Origin: Gammaproteobacteria bacterium
Lineage (GTDB): Bacteria; Pseudomonadota; Gammaproteobacteria; UBA6429; Thiohalophilaceae
Direction of reading: 5' to 3'
Length of the DNA: 46,262 bases
NCBI GenBank assembly: GCA_024275115.1
Contig: JAJRZT010000046.1
Coordinates: 1 to 46,262 of the forward strand
Shown: piece after piece, positions 1 to 8,529 of the stretch
Position numbering within the stretch: the stretch's first letter is position 1
How the letters are laid out: the number at the start of each line of letters is the position of its first letter
Made by a program: the position numbers and the translations under genes
Notes under the pieces: generated by a model
What the model was told of the DNA's origin: nothing
The model's database searches: none
Seen by the model: the letters and a program-made list of their open reading frames with translations, nothing else

Positions 1-162
1 ACTAGCTATCTAAATAGGCAATGGATGCTCGCGAATGACTTGAAAAACTAAATGAATCAGAGCAAAGTAGATGAATCTTAAATAAAAAAACAGGATGGTA
101 GAATACGGCTTATAAAAGCAGGTTTTTCTACAGCCTCGTTATGTTTAAAAAAGGAGAAAAAC

Positions 163-636
163 ATGAATAAATATATTAACTTGCGAAAGTTCAAAAAGGA
201 AGAACTTATATTTGATGATGAAGAAACAAAAGTCATTCTACGTTTTATTTTTAAGAATCGTCATAATTTCATTAATACCCTTGCAATAAACGACAAAATT
301 AGAGAGTTTGCACAAGGATTACTTTTGGAGGCTGTTGATGCGTCATACGCACTTGGTTTTGTCCATTCACTATTTGGTGGCGCATTTAACCCAGGTGTTG
401 CTGCAAAAAAAGTGTTTATGAAATTCTCAAGAAAAGCATTAAAACATTGGTTTAAACATGCGTCAGCCAAGGATCTAATAAATATAAAAATTTATAATGC
501 TGTCAGGCAAGCTTTAGAAGCCGGCTTTACAAGCCGGTTAAGCATGTATGCAAATGGGACAGCAATGAATGAGGTTGAAAATTCGGGTTTTGTTGCATAT
601 GCAAGCAATAAGAAAAGAAATATGGTTTGGGGGTAA
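163..636 (+). CDS. Hypothetical protein, 157 aa
   Basis: I do not recognise this family. The ATG is preceded by a good AGGAG Shine-Dalgarno at about 152-156, so the start is well supported. The protein is lysine-rich and mostly helical in appearance, with no signal peptide and no cysteine. A central Gly/Ala/Phe-rich patch (around residues 62-80, including GGAFNPG) could be amphipathic or membrane-interacting. The stop is 2 nt before the best ATG of the exported ankyrin protein, so the two are probably co-transcribed. Base composition is more AT-rich than in the housekeeping genes downstream, which suggests an accessory, possibly transferred, gene. The pairing with an exported ankyrin protein resembles some effector/immunity pairs, but that is speculation. 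Confidence 0.6.
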   Translation: MNKYINLRKFKKEELIFDDEETKVILRFIFKNRHNFINTLAINDKIREFAQGLLLEAVDASYALGFVHSLFGGAFNPGVAAKKVFMKFSRKALKHWFKHASAKDLINIKIYNAVRQALEAGFTSRLSMYANGTAMNEVENSGFVAYASNKKRNMVWG

Positions 637-638
637 TT

Positions 639-1160
639 ATGAAAAAACTTATAATTTCCCTTTTAATTATCCCTGTCAGCATAATCGGACTAGCAATATA
701 TGCTTTGGAAACATTTACTATAGATGATTTAATTGTATGCTCATCGTATGATGATGCATACTATATTCCAAGTAGTACTTGTGAATATTATCTTAAAAAC
801 TATAGAGCAAATGAAGAAGATATAAAATACTTAGAATCTGGTTTTGGGTTAGGGTTTATAACTGCAATCGATGATTCTGAGAAGAAATATCGGTTGATGG
901 ATTTCTTTATATCTAAAGGCTTAAGTGTAAATAGTAAAAGTAAAGCTGATGGGTTAACGCCATTACATTCAGCCATAATATTAAATGATCCCAAACTTGT
1001 AGAATACCTGTTATCAAAAAATGCAGACCCTTTACAAACAGAAAGCAATCATGGAATGACCGCATATCAATATGTTGATTTTCTTGCATCAACAGATTCA
1101 AAAAATAATAGGAGCGCTGTGAAAAAAATACTTCTTGAATTTCAAAATAAAAAAACATAA
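639..1160 (+). CDS. Exported or membrane-anchored ankyrin-repeat protein
   Basis: The 173-aa protein starts at ATG 639, chosen over an in-frame TTG 12 nt upstream because a G-rich stretch precedes it and a hydrophobic signal or anchor segment follows at once (about residues 3-25). A middle region contains several cysteines. Around residues 106-150 there is at least one clear ankyrin repeat (DGLTPLHSAIILND followed by LVEYLLSKNADP) and the start of a second (GMTAYQYV). Ankyrin repeats mediate protein-protein binding. An N-terminal signal places the domain in the periplasm or on the outer face of the inner membrane. It follows the 157-aa hypothetical gene directly. No enzymatic motif is visible. 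Confidence 0.75.
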   Translation: MKKLIISLLIIPVSIIGLAIYALETFTIDDLIVCSSYDDAYYIPSSTCEYYLKNYRANEEDIKYLESGFGLGFITAIDDSEKKYRLMDFFISKGLSVNSKSKADGLTPLHSAIILNDPKLVEYLLSKNADPLQTESNHGMTAYQYVDFLASTDSKNNRSAVKKILLEFQNKKT

Positions 1161-1190
1161 CAATCGTGTTAAAATGGACTACAAAATAAA

Positions 1191-1239
1191 AGGGTCGGTG
1201 ACAAATGCGAACTATTGATATTACGATTTGTCCCCGACC
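1191..1239. repeat. REP-like imperfect palindrome
   Basis: Two arms of about 14 nt (GGTCGGTGACAAAT at about 1192-1205 and ATTTGTCCCCGACC at about 1226-1239) are inverted around a spacer of about 20 nt, with one mismatch. Size and sequence resemble REP/BIME palindromes mobilised by RAYT transposases. It lies in the gap after the ankyrin gene and could form a hairpin in RNA. Confidence 0.6.
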
Positions 1240-1273
1240 GCTTATACTAATTGGTGTTAACATTCTACATTGA

Positions 1274-1456
1274 ACGAAACATTTAAAAGGTTGTTTATCG
1301 AGAGATGGCATGTTGCACATGATGTTCAAGCTGGGGCAATGTGCACAAGAAAAAGGGTATCGATTCCGTGGATTTAATAACCAGGGGAAAGTCATTACCG
1401 GAGTAAAGTTTATAGATGGAATTGAGGTAACAAACGTTGACGAGGTCACCGCTTGA
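1274..1456 (+). pseudogene. Probable C-terminal transposase remnant
   Basis: An open frame follows the TGA at 1271-1273 and ends at TGA 1454-1456. It encodes a tail of about 60 residues, including FKLGQCAQEKGYRFRGF and GKVITGVKFIDGIEV, that reads like real protein but has no plausible start or N-terminus. From memory, such tails occur at the C-terminus of some transposases; I cannot name the family with confidence. The adjacent REP-like palindrome and toxin-antitoxin pair support decayed mobile DNA. The rest of the 1161-1555 gap holds only the palindrome and the vapBC promoter. Confidence 0.4.
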
Positions 1457-1501
1457 TTTTATGTTTGAAACACCAGATTTGACTATAGCACGATTAGCTC
1501 C

Positions 1502-1539
1502 TTGAAATGTTATGCATAGTATCCTATTATTGTATGCAT
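1502..1539 (+). promoter_or_regulatory. vapBC promoter with paired ATGCAT sites
   Basis: The -35 is TTGAAA (1502-1507), the spacer 17 nt, and the -10 TATTAT (1525-1530). Two ATGCAT palindromes (1512-1517 and 1534-1539) sit 22 nt apart, about two helical turns, on either side of the -10. This fits autorepression by a VapBC complex. The operator role is inferred. Confidence 0.55.
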
Positions 1540-1555
1540 TACTTAGGAGGTGCAT

Positions 1556-1750
1556 ATGAGAACGACTCTTGATTTACCCGAAAATTTACTGCATGAGGCA
1601 ATGAAAGTAACTCACACAAGCACAAAAACAGGGGTTATAGTGAAAGCCCTGGAAGAATTGGTAAGAAAATCAAAGATTTCTGCTATTAAAAAATATAAGG
1701 GAAAAATTGACCTGGATATTGATCTTGATGAAATTAGAGACCGGCATTAA
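1556..1750 (+). CDS. vapB: VapB-type antitoxin (ribbon-helix-helix)
   Basis: The 64-aa protein begins MRTTLDLPENLLHEAM, the N-terminal beta strand and helix typical of RHH/VapB antitoxins that bind DNA as dimers. The acidic tail (KIDLDIDLDEIRDRH) is the kind of segment that wraps over the toxin active site. ATG 1556 is chosen because AGGAGG (1545-1550) lies 5 nt upstream; a GTG two codons earlier would overlap that site. The toxin gene starts 2 nt after the stop, so the pair is one transcript, probably autoregulated from the promoter at 1502-1530. Confidence 0.88.
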   Translation: MRTTLDLPENLLHEAMKVTHTSTKTGVIVKALEELVRKSKISAIKKYKGKIDLDIDLDEIRDRH

Positions 1751-1752
1751 CA

Positions 1753-2127
1753 GTGGTTTTGGTCGACACATCAATATGGATAGATTATTTCCGTGGTGGT
1801 GACAGGTCAAAAGATCTAGAATTTCTAATAGATGAAAATCTTATTGTAACCAATGACATAATACTGGCTGAACTAATACCGTACTTAAAAATTAAGAAAC
1901 AAAAAAAAGTTGTTAGCTTACTTTATGAAGTGGCTCAAATTCCATTAGCTATTCATTGGGAAGAAATAATTGAATTTCAGGTGAAATGTCTAAAATCTGG
2001 GGCGAATGGGGTTGGCATTCCTGATTTAATAATTGCCCAAAATGCTAAGCAAAATAAATGTAAAATCTATTCACTCGATAAGCATTTTCGTCTTTTAAAT
2101 AAAGTATTAAAAGTAAATCTGCATTAA
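1753..2127 (+). CDS. vapC: VapC-type PIN-domain ribonuclease toxin
   Basis: The 124-aa PIN-domain protein starts at GTG 1753, 2 nt after the vapB stop. The acidic PIN residues are visible: D in the N-terminal VLVDTSIWIDYF motif, E in DIILAELIP, and D in GIPDLIIAQNA and YSLDKHF. These coordinate Mg2+/Mn2+ for RNA cleavage; characterised VapC toxins cut tRNAs or the 23S rRNA sarcin-ricin loop. Length is normal and all acidic positions are present, so it should be active unless bound by VapB. The gene is convergent with valS; 2128-2289 holds only a weak hairpin candidate. Confidence 0.9.
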   Translation: MVLVDTSIWIDYFRGGDRSKDLEFLIDENLIVTNDIILAELIPYLKIKKQKKVVSLLYEVAQIPLAIHWEEIIEFQVKCLKSGANGVGIPDLIIAQNAKQNKCKIYSLDKHFRLLNKVLKVNLH

Positions 2128-2289
2128 TAAAATAAGAATAAACTGTTGCGTTAGAAGCTGGAACCCAGGTAATGAGCTAAATATAAAATTTGAAGAGCCG
2201 CTCAGGGGCTGGTTCTGATTTTTTTCTGAGTGCTTGCCAATAAAGGTATAAGGCTTATACTGTTTCCACTATTGATTCATTTTGGAATA

Positions 2290-5091
2290 TTATACCAATT
2301 CAATCTTTTTCAACTGCTCAGTCAAACTTTCCAGCGTCGACTGGTAACCACTTAGCTTGTCTTTTTCTTTATTCACCACCGCTTCGGGTGCTTTATCGAC
2401 AAATTTAGGGTTGGATAATTTGCCTTCGGTGCGTTTTATTTCTGTACGGAGTTTATCCATTTCTTTTTGCAAGCGGGCTTTTTCGGCTTCAACATCAATA
2501 ATACCGGCCATTGGGATAAGAATTTTCATTTCGCCAACCAGAGCGGTGGCTGACTCTGGTGCATTGTCTGTTTTGTTTAGCCAGGTAATGGATTCAATTT
2601 TGGCAAGCTCGGACAGGTAGTGTTTGTTATTATCAAGGCGTTGTTTGTCCTGTTCTGAACCGTCTTGAATTAAAACAGATAGGGCTTTACCGGGTTTAAT
2701 GTCGTAACCGCTGCGGATTTTTCTAATACCGAGAATAAAGTTTTTAACCCATTCCAGTTCTTCAACGGCATCGGCATCAATTTTACTGTTGTCTGCTTCT
2801 GGGTAGGGTTGGCGCATAATGGTTTTTTGCATGTTGGTATTGATACCGGCCATTGGCGCAACCCGTTGCCATATTTCTTCTGTTATATAAGGCATAATCG
2901 GGTGGGTTAAACGTAACAGGGTTTCAAGTACGCGCACTAATGTTTGACGTGTGCCACGTTTAGCGGCTTCGCTGCTGTTGCCCATGAGTACCGGTTTGGA
3001 AAGTTCCAGATACCAACCACAGTATTCATTCCAGATAAACTCATAAATAGTGCTGGACATAATGTCGAGGCGATAGTTTTTAATCGCTTTTTCTATTTCA
3101 GTTTCGGTGTGTTGTAAGCGTGCAATAATCCATTTGTCGGCAATGCTAAGTTCAATATCGGATTCTGGGCTATTAACACCGCAGTCCTTATCTTCGGTGT
3201 TCATTAAAACGTAACGCGCGGCATTCCATATTTTATTACAGAAATTACGGTAGCCTTCAGTTCGACTCAGGTCAAAATTAATGTCGCGGCCAGTCGAGGC
3301 CATTGCTGCAAAAGTAAAACGCAGTGCGTCGGTACCATAGGCTGCTATGCCATCGGGGAAGTCCTTGCGGGTCATTTTTTCTATTTTAGGTGCCATGTCT
3401 GGTTGCATTAAACCGGTGGTGCGTTTTTTAACTAACGACTCCAGATCGATGCCGTCGATTAGATCAATCGGGTCGAGCACATTACCTTTTGACTTTGACA
3501 TTTTCTGGCCGTGGCTGTCGCGTACTAAACCGTGAATGTAAACTTCTTTAAAGGGGACTTTACCGGTAAACTTTAAGCCCATCATAATCATGCGGGCTAC
3601 CCAGAAGAAAATAATATCAAAGCCGGTAACAAGCACATTGGTCGGGTAGAAGGTATCGAGCATGGCCTGGGTTTCGGCATCTTTTGCTGGCCAGCCTAGT
3701 GTTGAAAACGGCCATAGGGCAGATGAGAACCAGGTATCGAGTACGTCTTCGTCTTGAGTCAGTTTTATTGCGTCGTCGAGTTTGTATTTGCTGCGTACTT
3801 CGGCTTCATCGCGTGCAACATAGACCTTGCCTTGCTCATCGTACCAGGCGGGGATTCGGTGCCCCCACCAGATCTGGCGGCTGATACACCAGTCCTGAAT
3901 ATTGTTCATCCAGTCGTAGTAGGTGTTTTTCCAGTTATCGGGTACAAATTTTATATCGCCATCCTGCACGGCTTTAATTGCCGGTTCAGCCAGTGGGGCA
4001 ATTTTTACATACCATTGATCGGTTAAGAACGGTTCAACCACCGCACCGGAACGATCGCCGCGTGGCACCATCAGTTTATGGTCGTCAATTTTTTCGAGTA
4101 AGTCGAGTTCTTTTAAATCGGCAACAATTTGTTTACGCGCCACATAGCGATCCATACCACGGTATTTTTCCGGGGCTTCGCCATTAATGGCGGCATCAAT
4201 GGTTAAAATATTATAAAGCGGTAAGTCGTGGCGTTTGCCCATTTCATAATCGTTAAAGTCATGGGCAGGAGTAATTTTTACACAACCGGTGCCAAATTCA
4301 GGGTCAACATAATCATCTGCAATAATGGGGATTTTACGGCCAACAAAAGGCAGGGTGATGGTTTTACCAATCAGTGCTTGATAGCGTTCATCATCGGGGT
4401 GAACCGCAACGGCGGCATCACCCAACATGGTTTCTGGGCGAGTGGTGGCAACAACCAAATGCCCTGAACCATCGGTAAGTGGGTAACGCATATGCCAGAG
4501 GTGGCCGTTTTCTTCTTCGGATACCACTTCTAAATCAGAAACGGCGGTGTGTAATACCGGGTCCCAGTTAACCAGCCGTTTACCACGGTAGATTAAATCG
4601 TCCTCAAATAATTTAACGAATACTTCCTTGACCGCATCGTTTAGACCTTCGTCCATGGTGAAGCGTTCGCGGCTCCAGTCAACCGACGAGCCCATACGCC
4701 GCAGTTGTTGGGTAATAGTGCCACCGGACTGTTCTTTCCAGCCCCATATTTTTTCGATAAATTTGTCACGTCCCAGATCATGGCGGGTTTTACCATCGGC
4801 TTTCAGTTGACGTTCCACCACCATTTGGGTGGCAATACCGGCATGGTCGGTGCCTACTTGCCAGAGGGTATTATGTCCTTTCATGCGATGGTAACGGGTT
4901 AAAGTATCCATTACCGTGTTGTTAAAGCCATGCCCCATATGCAAACTGCCAGTAACATTGGGCGGTGGGATCATAATGCAATACGGTTTGGCGTCGGATT
5001 TTAAGACATCTTCAGGTGCAAAATGCTGATCTTTTTCCCATGTTTCATACCAACGTTGTTCAATAGCATGCGGGTTATAGGTTTTTTCCAT
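2290..5091 (-). CDS. valS: Valyl-tRNA synthetase
   Basis: Charges tRNA-Val with valine and edits misactivated threonine. The 933-aa class I enzyme shows the HIGH-type motif HMGH at residues 51-54 (after PPPNVTGSL), the inserted editing domain with [10 protein letters not shown], the KMSKSKGN signature near residue 560, an anticodon-binding domain and a C-terminal coiled coil ([19 protein letters not shown]) typical of bacterial ValRS. The start is placed at [15 protein letters not shown] (5091); an upstream extension of 33 residues to 5190 looks non-coding. Length is close to the 951 aa of E. coli ValS. Order pepA-holC-valS is conserved in gammaproteobacteria, but here three genes lie between holC and valS. 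Confidence 0.98.
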   Translation of the reverse strand: MEKTYNPHAIEQRWYETWEKDQHFAPEDVLKSDAKPYCIMIPPPNVTGSLHMGHGFNNTVMDTLTRYHRMKGHNTLWQVGTDHAGIATQMVVERQLKADGKTRHDLGRDKFIEKIWGWKEQSGGTITQQLRRMGSSVDWSRERFTMDEGLNDAVKEVFVKLFEDDLIYRGKRLVNWDPVLHTAVSDLEVVSEEENGHLWHMRYPLTDGSGHLVVATTRPETMLGDAAVAVHPDDERYQALIGKTITLPFVGRKIPIIADDYVDPEFGTGCVKITPAHDFNDYEMGKRHDLPLYNILTIDAAINGEAPEKYRGMDRYVARKQIVADLKELDLLEKIDDHKLMVPRGDRSGAVVEPFLTDQWYVKIAPLAEPAIKAVQDGDIKFVPDNWKNTYYDWMNNIQDWCISRQIWWGHRIPAWYDEQGKVYVARDEAEVRSKYKLDDAIKLTQDEDVLDTWFSSALWPFSTLGWPAKDAETQAMLDTFYPTNVLVTGFDIIFFWVARMIMMGLKFTGKVPFKEVYIHGLVRDSHGQKMSKSKGNVLDPIDLIDGIDLESLVKKRTTGLMQPDMAPKIEKMTRKDFPDGIAAYGTDALRFTFAAMASTGRDINFDLSRTEGYRNFCNKIWNAARYVLMNTEDKDCGVNSPESDIELSIADKWIIARLQHTETEIEKAIKNYRLDIMSSTIYEFIWNEYCGWYLELSKPVLMGNSSEAAKRGTRQTLVRVLETLLRLTHPIMPYITEEIWQRVAPMAGINTNMQKTIMRQPYPEADNSKIDADAVEELEWVKNFILGIRKIRSGYDIKPGKALSVLIQDGSEQDKQRLDNNKHYLSELAKIESITWLNKTDNAPESATALVGEMKILIPMAGIIDVEAEKARLQKEMDKLRTEIKRTEGKLSNPKFVDKAPEAVVNKEKDKLSGYQSTLESLTEQLKKIELV

Positions 5092-5226
5092 ACGATTATG
5101 ACTGCTTAAATAGGGTTGTGACAGAAGTAGACAATTATACCCGACTCGCCAGCCTTGCACTAGATGGTGTTTTGTAGTCGAACAATGCAACTACAGAGCG
5201 CGGCTGGAACATGATAATATTCGCAA

Positions 5227-6759
5227 ATGAAATTTTTAACCGATAAATTGACAAATTTGCAGCCTGCTCAGTGGCTCACAATCACCCTTGTTACCAGCCT
5301 GCTGATTCGGCTTGGGGTGGCTTATTGGCTTCCGATTACGGGTGATGAAGCCTATTTTATTACCTGGGGTAATAACCTGGACTACGGTTATTACGACCAC
5401 CCGCCGATGGTAGGTTGGTTTTTAAGCTTATTGTTGTTATTCAGCGATGCCATTGTATGGCTACGATTACCCGGTATTTTAATGTTTACCTTTATGGGCT
5501 GGGTTATTTTCCGCTTATTAAGAAATGCCCAGGTTGACGAAGACAAAGCGGCTTTTGTTGCTATTTTATTTTTACTTGCACCGCTTAATTTATTGTCGGT
5601 GCTTATTACCACAGATACGCCACTTATCTTGTGGTCATTTATTTCGGCTATTTATTTTTATCAGGCACAAAAACAAGACCAGCTTACAAAATATTTACTG
5701 GCCGGTTTTTTTCTGGGGCTGGCTTTTTATTCCAAATTTTTTGCCGGGTTGTTAGGCATCGCTTATTTCTTTTATATCGTCTTTTTTGTTCGACTGCAAC
5801 GTGGCTTAAAACCTTATACCGGTATTGCGGTGGTGCTTTTAGGCGTGGCACCGTTTATTATTTTAAACCTGTTGTGGAACTATAATAACTGCTGGAATAA
5901 TTACTTATTTAATTTACTTAATCGAACCAGTGATGCACATTTTTCATTTGCAACAATCGGTCTTTATCTGGGTTTTCTGGTTTACCTGATAATGCCCCCG
6001 CTGCTTTGGTATGCTTTCAAACAGCCATTAAAAGACTATGTTTCTATTTTAAGAAAACCGGCGGGTGTGTTTATCGGTTTGTTTGTTATCCCATTATTTT
6101 TGTTTTTTTTGCTTTCGTTTGTAAAAGAAATAGGTTTGCACTGGCTTCTTAGTTTTTACCCATTTTTATTTATTAGCCTTGGCTTTTTATTTACCACGCA
6201 ACAATTAATAACGAGTATCAAGTTTGTTATTGTTTTTTCAATACTACATTTAGCAGTACTGGCCTTTATTTTAATATCAATTCCAAGTTTGTTTGAAAAA
6301 AATGAAGAAATACACAAAGATATAATTTTTGGTGTTAAAAATACGGTTATTCTGGACAAACTGGCGGCCTACCGTGGCAACTATGTTTTTGCAACCGGTA
6401 GTTATGTTAAGTCTGCGTTGTTGTCCTATACTTCAGGTGAGCATGTGATTGTTTTAGGTCAGGGTTCTCACCATGCACGGGAAGATGATAAGCGCACAGA
6501 CTTTAGACTACTGGATGGTCAAAATATATTGCTGGTTTCGGACATAAATAATCTGGGTTATTTAAGCGACTTTTTTGAAAGTGTCGAAATTAAACCACTT
6601 AAAATTGAAGGTGCGACATTTTATTATGCATTAGGTCAGGGTTTTAAATATAGCAAGTACCGTGAATTAATTATTCAGAATACGCTGGATCGTTATTACC
6701 GTATACCGGAATGGTTGCCAACCGGACAATGTTATATGCAAAAGATGTATCAGCAGTAA
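5227..6759 (+). CDS. GT39-family (ArnT/PMT-like) glycosyltransferase
   Basis: The 510-aa integral membrane protein has about 10-12 hydrophobic helices and a C-terminal soluble part (about residues 370-510). The acidic motif ITGDEAYF (D40, E41) and the following YYDHPPMVGW (H58, P59, P60) in the first periplasmic loop are the hallmark of ArnT/PMT-type GT-C enzymes, which use polyprenyl-phosphate sugars as donors. ArnT itself puts L-Ara4N on lipid A; whether this protein acts on lipid A, a protein or another glycan cannot be told. It is divergent from valS and followed 44 nt later by a PAP2 phosphatase, so the two likely form a small envelope-modification operon. Confidence 0.88.
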   Translation: MKFLTDKLTNLQPAQWLTITLVTSLLIRLGVAYWLPITGDEAYFITWGNNLDYGYYDHPPMVGWFLSLLLLFSDAIVWLRLPGILMFTFMGWVIFRLLRNAQVDEDKAAFVAILFLLAPLNLLSVLITTDTPLILWSFISAIYFYQAQKQDQLTKYLLAGFFLGLAFYSKFFAGLLGIAYFFYIVFFVRLQRGLKPYTGIAVVLLGVAPFIILNLLWNYNNCWNNYLFNLLNRTSDAHFSFATIGLYLGFLVYLIMPPLLWYAFKQPLKDYVSILRKPAGVFIGLFVIPLFLFFLLSFVKEIGLHWLLSFYPFLFISLGFLFTTQQLITSIKFVIVFSILHLAVLAFILISIPSLFEKNEEIHKDIIFGVKNTVILDKLAAYRGNYVFATGSYVKSALLSYTSGEHVIVLGQGSHHAREDDKRTDFRLLDGQNILLVSDINNLGYLSDFFESVEIKPLKIEGATFYYALGQGFKYSKYRELIIQNTLDRYYRIPEWLPTGQCYMQKMYQQ

Positions 6760-6803
6760 TGGCAGCTATGATTTATACCATTCGTAATGGAGTTTAAACA
6801 TAA

Positions 6804-7496
6804 ATGCGTTTCTGGTTAAATCATGCGGTTTATCCGCTGTTTATTTTTTTATTTGTGATTGTCCTGTTAAGGTTGAGCAATCTGGATGTTACGATATCCA
6901 GCCTGTTTTTTGATTTTGAAAAAAGACAATGGTATTTTGGCGAGTCATGGTGGGCGGTTACTTTTATCCATAAGTGGGGCCGTGACTTTATTGCTATTAT
7001 CTTTCTGTTATCGTTAACAGGGCTTGTGTTAGGTTTGTTTATTAAACGTTTTAGAGCATATCTTTTTATGTTTATTTATGTTGCGTTAACTATTTTATTT
7101 TCAACGGGCATTGTTGCAGCACTAAAACATTATTCAGACGTTGACTGCCCCTGGGCATTGAATGTTTTTAATGGTACACAGCCTTATTTTCATTTGTTTA
7201 GTGGTATGAGTAACCCTTTAAGTAATGGCGGTTGCTTTCCTGGCGGCCATTCATCGGGTGGCTTTTCTTTGTTGTTATTTTATTTTTTACTTCGGGATTA
7301 CAATAAGCGCTACGCTTATATGGCGCTGGGTGTCAGTATTTTTATCGGTAGTGTTTTTAGTTTAGGCCAGTGGGTGCGTGGTGCACATTTTGTATCGCAT
7401 GACTTGTCATCGGCTATTATTTGCTGGTTTGTTGCTTTGTTGCTATATAAAATTATAGTGCAACCGCGAATGCCGCTTTTCAGGTCGAAGATATAA
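6804..7496 (+). CDS. PAP2-family membrane phosphatase
   Basis: The 230-aa protein has about six hydrophobic segments. PAP2 motifs are visible in modified form: KHYSDVDCPW (K108, P116), GGHSSGG (147-153, catalytic-type His) and RGAHFVSHD (second His at 195). The usual Arg six residues before the second His is Gln here, with an Arg three residues before it, a variant I recall in other PAP2 proteins of Gram-negatives. Likely substrates are lipid phosphates such as undecaprenyl diphosphate or lipid A phosphate. Co-location with a GT39 enzyme that would release undecaprenyl phosphate suggests coupled lipid-carrier or lipid A chemistry. It converges on the next gene with 11 nt between them. Confidence 0.85.
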   Translation: MRFWLNHAVYPLFIFLFVIVLLRLSNLDVTISSLFFDFEKRQWYFGESWWAVTFIHKWGRDFIAIIFLLSLTGLVLGLFIKRFRAYLFMFIYVALTILFSTGIVAALKHYSDVDCPWALNVFNGTQPYFHLFSGMSNPLSNGGCFPGGHSSGGFSLLLFYFLLRDYNKRYAYMALGVSIFIGSVFSLGQWVRGAHFVSHDLSSAIICWFVALLLYKIIVQPRMPLFRSKI

Positions 7497-7507
7497 TCAA
7501 GTATAAT

Positions 7508-8077
7508 TTATTTTAGAATTTCCTTTTTAATCTGTTCAATCCTATCGCTAATGCGAGCTTTTAGATCTTTTTCAAGTTTCACCATGGTTTTCATTAATGT
7601 TTCACGTAATGATTCTTCAAGATCCAGTTGCAGGTTATCAAGCGCATCAATAAGCCGATTTTTTTGGGTGAGTGCGGAAATATCCGATGTGTTACTTTTA
7701 ATTTCAGCAGCTTCGCTGTCAATATCAATCTGTTCTATTGCCTGGCTGCTTTTATTTGCAGCGGGTGTAAAAATAGAATCCAGCTCTGGAATATTCGGCA
7801 GGCTGTTTAAAGACAGGTCGGTGTCAACAATGTTATCAAGAATGGGTACAATTTCTTCATCGACTTCTATTTCTGAACTAGTCATGCTCGCGGAGCTTTT
7901 TTGGGTTTGGCTATTTGCTAGCGAGATACTTTCACGTGCAGCATTGAGCTTGCCTTCACTTTGTTCGAGTAAGCCACGAATAGACTCCAATGTTGACATT
8001 AAGTCGTCCTGATCTTTTTCAATCGTCTCGCTGGGCGATCTTTTTGGCGACTCTTTTACGGATTTTTTATCAGCCAT
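7508..8077 (-). CDS. Hypothetical acidic coiled-coil-like protein downstream of holC
   Basis: The 189-aa protein has no signal peptide and no recognised domain. It is rich in Ser, Asp, Glu and Lys, with a Ser/Lys/Pro-rich N-terminus (about 1-25), an amphipathic helix around 28-55, a long acidic low-complexity middle, and a C-terminal amphipathic helix (about 135-189: DALDNLQLDLEESLRE onward) that looks coiled-coil. It starts 5 nt after the holC stop and is almost certainly co-transcribed with pepA-holC. Small genes of unknown function often sit at this place between holC and valS. No function is proposed. Confidence 0.75.
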   Translation of the reverse strand: MADKKSVKESPKRSPSETIEKDQDDLMSTLESIRGLLEQSEGKLNAARESISLANSQTQKSSASMTSSEIEVDEEIVPILDNIVDTDLSLNSLPNIPELDSIFTPAANKSSQAIEQIDIDSEAAEIKSNTSDISALTQKNRLIDALDNLQLDLEESLRETLMKTMVKLEKDLKARISDRIEQIKKEILK

Positions 8078-8082
8078 AATGG

Positions 8083-8517
8083 TTATTTTATATTATGAGT
8101 GTTAATAATATAGCCACGATCTTTATAAAATTTATAATGCTGGCGTGATAATTTACGCTGCTCATCATCATTGCTGACAATTTCAATCATGCGTTCAAAT
8201 CGGCTGTAAAAATCCGGAATTTTATTGTCGAGATTAATGAGCAGATCAACATTTTTTTCTGGTTCAACATCATGCCCAATTAAAACGGGGTGAGGGTGTT
8301 TTTTTGCATCTTCATGGTTGTACAACTTATGTGGAATAAAGCTGTGTTCTTTAAAATCCCATAACAGTTTATCGAGTTGCTGGCTGTGTTGTTCGGTCTG
8401 GGTGTGAATATAGGTGGCCGCATTGGTCTGGCAGGCTTTTTCAGACAGCCGACAGGCCAGCAACTCGCGTATGCTGGCATCGGTGGACTCTGATATGTAG
8501 AAATCGATACTGGTCAT
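8083..8517 (-). CDS. holC: DNA polymerase III chi subunit
   Basis: The 144-aa protein begins TSIDFYISE and contains ACRLSEKACQTNAATYIHT, LDKLLWDFKEHSFIPH, PVLIGHD and LLINLDNKIPDFYSRFERMIEIV, the conserved segments of HolC. Chi links the clamp-loader complex, through psi, to single-stranded DNA-binding protein. The WDF and FIPH elements match the family core. It lies 12 nt downstream of pepA, the standard gammaproteobacterial order. Length is about that of E. coli HolC (147 aa). Confidence 0.93.
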   Translation of the reverse strand: MTSIDFYISESTDASIRELLACRLSEKACQTNAATYIHTQTEQHSQQLDKLLWDFKEHSFIPHKLYNHEDAKKHPHPVLIGHDVEPEKNVDLLINLDNKIPDFYSRFERMIEIVSNDDEQRKLSRQHYKFYKDRGYIINTHNIK

Positions 8518-8529
8518 GCCTAGATGATA

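Noticed and set aside
913-1449. 178-codon open frame on the reverse strand
   Set aside because: It overlaps the ankyrin gene, the palindrome and the transposase remnant antisense, and its translation resembles no protein.
2196-2225. Possible terminator between vapC and valS
   Set aside because: The stem (AGCC/GGCT) is only 4 bp and the T-run starts about 8 nt after it, too weak to call.
5092-5190. N-terminal extension of ValS by 33 codons
   Set aside because: The family N-terminus is [15 protein letters not shown]; the extra residues are not conserved-looking and would occupy the divergent promoter region.
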